In this document: piece after piece, positions 41,849 through 43,214 of the stretch
Layout: each line of letters opens with the position of its first letter
Position numbering within the stretch: the first letter of the stretch is position 1
The notes under the pieces: generated by a model
What the model was told of the DNA's origin: nothing
Database searches by the model: none
Seen by the model: only the letters and a program-made list of their open reading frames with translations
Origin: Novosphingobium mangrovisedimenti
Lineage (GTDB): Bacteria; Pseudomonadota; Alphaproteobacteria; Sphingomonadales; Sphingomonadaceae
DNA length: 43,214 nucleotides
Assembly: GCF_025153475.1 (NCBI RefSeq)
Contig: NZ_JANZXA010000019.1
Coordinates: 1-43,214, forward strand
Direction of reading: 5' to 3'
Made by a program: the position numbers and the translations under genes

Positions 41849-43015
41849 CTATTCGTCTCCGACCGGCTCGGGACTTCCCGGCGCGGCCAGATTCGAAACC
41901 ATTCGCACCCCGTCGATCACGATCGGGCTGGCGACGCCTTTGCGCCCTCCGGCCATTGCGGCGAGGCCCCTGGCGACGACCTGCGGATCGGCGAACACTT
42001 CGTCGAGTTCGTTGATCGGTCCGGCTGGCACGCCAACCTCTTCAAGCGCGTCGAACAGCGCTTGTCGGTTCCACTGGGCCGTGCGCCCCTCGACCGTTGT
42101 GACCAGTTCCGCCCGGTTCGAGAGACGGGCAGGATTTGTGGCGAAGCGTGGGTCTTCATGCAGTGAACACCGCAAAACGCGGCACAAGCTGGCGAACTGG
42201 CCGTCGTTGCCGGCCGCAATCACCAAGGGCCCGTCAAGCGTGGGGAAGGCTTGATAGGGTGCCAGATTGGCGTGACCGTTGCCGAACCGGCGCGGCACAT
42301 TACCCGATGTCATCCAGTTCATCGCCTGATTGGCCATGACAGTCACCTGGGTGTCGAGCAGTGCCATGTCGATGTGGGCGCCGCTGCCGGTGCGGTCCCG
42401 GCGGTTGAGCGAAGCGAGGATCGCCACCGTGCTGTACATGCCCGTGAACAGATCGGCCACGGCGATGCCCGCCTTCTGCGGTTCGCGATCGGGTTCGCCG
42501 GTCATCGACATCATGCCGCCCATGGCCTGGGCGATGAAATCGTAGCCTGCGCGGTGGGCGTAAGGCCCGGTTTGTCCGAACCCTGTGATCGAGCAGGTGA
42601 TCAGGCGCGGGTTCAGTGCGGAAAGCGCGGCATGGTCAAGCCCGTACTTCGACAGCCCGCCGACCTTGTAGTTCTCGATCACGATGTCTGCGCCGCTTGC
42701 CAGTTCGCGAATGATGGCCTGGCCCTCCGCGCTGGCGATGTCGATTGCGAAAGACCGCTTGCCGCGATTGGTCGAATGGAAATAGGCCGCTCCCAAATTG
42801 GTGCCATCTTCCGCTGTCACGAACGGCGGCCCCCAATGCCGCGTATCGTCTCCTACACGGGGCCGTTCGATCTTGATCACTTCGGCGCCAAGGTCCGCCA
42901 GCAGCTGTCCGCACCATGGGCCAGCCAGGATGCGGGCTAATTCAAGCACCCGGACGCCATCAAGCGGTTTGACCGGGTCACTGGAACGAGGCGTCTGCCA
43001 AGCCGGTTTTGCCAT
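41849..43015 (-). CDS. Class III (CaiB/BaiF-type) CoA-transferase
   Basis: 388 residues from ATG 43015 (MAKPAWQTPRSSDPVKPLDGVRVLELARILAGPWCGQLLADLGAEVIKIE). The start is four bases after the stop of the upstream aldolase gene. The family's catalytic aspartate is D188 (AGIAVADLFTGMY). Other family parts are present: FHSTNRGKRSFAIDI, LITCSITGFGQTGPYAHRAGYDFIAQAMGG and a late GPLVIAAGNDGQFASLCRVL. It transfers CoA between carboxylic acids, for example from succinyl-CoA. With an HpcH-type aldolase upstream, a role in activating a dicarboxylic or hydroxy acid (citramalate- or malate-like) before C-C cleavage is plausible but unproven. Confidence 0.92.
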   Translation of the reverse strand: MAKPAWQTPRSSDPVKPLDGVRVLELARILAGPWCGQLLADLGAEVIKIERPRVGDDTRHWGPPFVTAEDGTNLGAAYFHSTNRGKRSFAIDIASAEGQAIIRELASGADIVIENYKVGGLSKYGLDHAALSALNPRLITCSITGFGQTGPYAHRAGYDFIAQAMGGMMSMTGEPDREPQKAGIAVADLFTGMYSTVAILASLNRRDRTGSGAHIDMALLDTQVTVMANQAMNWMTSGNVPRRFGNGHANLAPYQAFPTLDGPLVIAAGNDGQFASLCRVLRCSLHEDPRFATNPARLSNRAELVTTVEGRTAQWNRQALFDALEEVGVPAGPINELDEVFADPQVVARGLAAMAGGRKGVASPIVIDGVRMVSNLAAPGSPEPVGDE

Positions 43016-43019
43016 AGCC

Positions 43020-43214
43020 TCAGTTGCCGCCCTGTGCCGCGATACGCTCACGCCAGACCCGGAGTCCGTCGCCCGCGCCCTTGGCCAAGGTGAAGCTGTC
43101 GATCCCGTTGGCGATGAAGCGGGCACCGCCATCGAGGAACTGCTGGACGAGGCGTTCGTCGCGCGAAAGGATCCCGGCCGGTTTGCCGGTTGAGACGATC
43201 CGCGCCAGTGCTTC
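43020..43214 (-). CDS. HpcH/HpaI-family aldolase, C-terminal part (cut by window end)
   Basis: Read from the end of the window, the minus strand gives 64 codons and a TGA at 43022-43020: EALARIVSTGKPAGILSRDE, then QQFLDGGARFIANGIDSFTLAKGAG, ending RERIAAQGGN. The KPAGIL and GARFIANGIDSF segments correspond to the last strands of the HpcH/HpaI barrel (usually KPAGIL and GARFVAVGVD). These enzymes cleave 4-hydroxy-2-oxo acids to pyruvate and an aldehyde. The stop is four bases from the CoA-transferase ATG, so the two are in one operon. The N-terminal three quarters lie outside the window. Confidence 0.78.
   Translation of the reverse strand, partial: EALARIVSTGKPAGILSRDERLVQQFLDGGARFIANGIDSFTLAKGAGDGLRVWRERIAAQGGN

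Noticed and set aside
1..43214. CRISPR arrays, tRNA or rRNA genes, plasmid replication genes
   Set aside because: No spaced direct-repeat array, cloverleaf or rRNA-like stretch was seen, and no Rep, ParA or ParB family protein is encoded.

Overview
The window is high-GC, densely packed DNA with frequent ATGA stop/start overlaps. It carries an accessory conjugation module, several insertion sequences and a large aromatic-type catabolic cluster. The gene families and codon style suggest an alphaproteobacterium of the sphingomonad group (Novosphingobium, Sphingobium or Sphingopyxis), probably a mosaic conjugative plasmid or integrated element. That assignment is inference: no rRNA, replication gene or other taxonomic marker is present.

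Left third (1-13.7 kb). The window opens in the last codons and right end of an IS21-family element. An IS110-family transposase (199-1197, minus) and an intact IS3-family orfA/orfB pair (1270-2633) follow. Then come a small unknown gene and a fused nucleotidyltransferase-HEPN protein, convergent around a strong hairpin. Next is a minus-strand overlapping set of two tyrosine recombinases and a small HTH protein (7053-4372). A plus-strand DNA-transfer block follows: a ribbon-helix-helix protein, a TraD/VirD4 coupling protein, a TraI/TrwC (MobF) relaxase-helicase and a VirB1-like lytic transglycosylase. No type IV secretion channel genes are in view.

Middle (13.7-19.4 kb). This is a nested pile of insertion sequences. 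A truncated IS3 element abuts an IS110 transposase gene that is split by a complete IS21-family element (istA/istB, about 14668-17306). The distal IS110 piece is fused in frame to the C-terminal part of a second IstA, followed by an intact istB. The end of this second IS21 copy is nearly the same sequence as the start of the window, so direct IS21 copies bracket the transfer region.

19.4-26.5 kb. A MarR regulator is divergent from a five-gene operon: alpha/beta hydrolase, hotdog thioesterase, NodT-type outer-membrane lipoprotein, EmrA and EmrB. The divergent promoter holds a 24-bp near-perfect palindrome. The hydrolase appears to have lost one base near its 3' end. A DMT-family exporter follows on the minus strand.

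26.5-43.2 kb. The catabolic region has a plus-strand run: Rieske dioxygenase alpha and beta, zinc alcohol dehydrogenase, pyruvate phosphate dikinase, DapA-family lyase/aldolase, PanE-like reductase, tartrate/malate-type decarboxylating dehydrogenase, DUF1330 protein and a small membrane protein. It meets head-on a minus-strand run of fatty-acid-desaturase-type di-iron enzyme, NtaA/DszA-type flavin monooxygenase and a second PanE-like reductase. The two runs' stop codons are directly adjacent. An IclR regulator, an MFS transporter and, on the minus strand, an HpcH/HpaI aldolase (cut by the window end) with a class III CoA-transferase complete the set. Several of these families make or use pyruvate (DapA, HpcH, decarboxylating dehydrogenase, PPDK). 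The cluster therefore looks like a route from a cyclic or aromatic substrate to pyruvate, with PPDK supplying PEP. The substrate cannot be read from the sequence. Ferredoxin, ferredoxin reductase and ring-cleavage genes are absent from the window.
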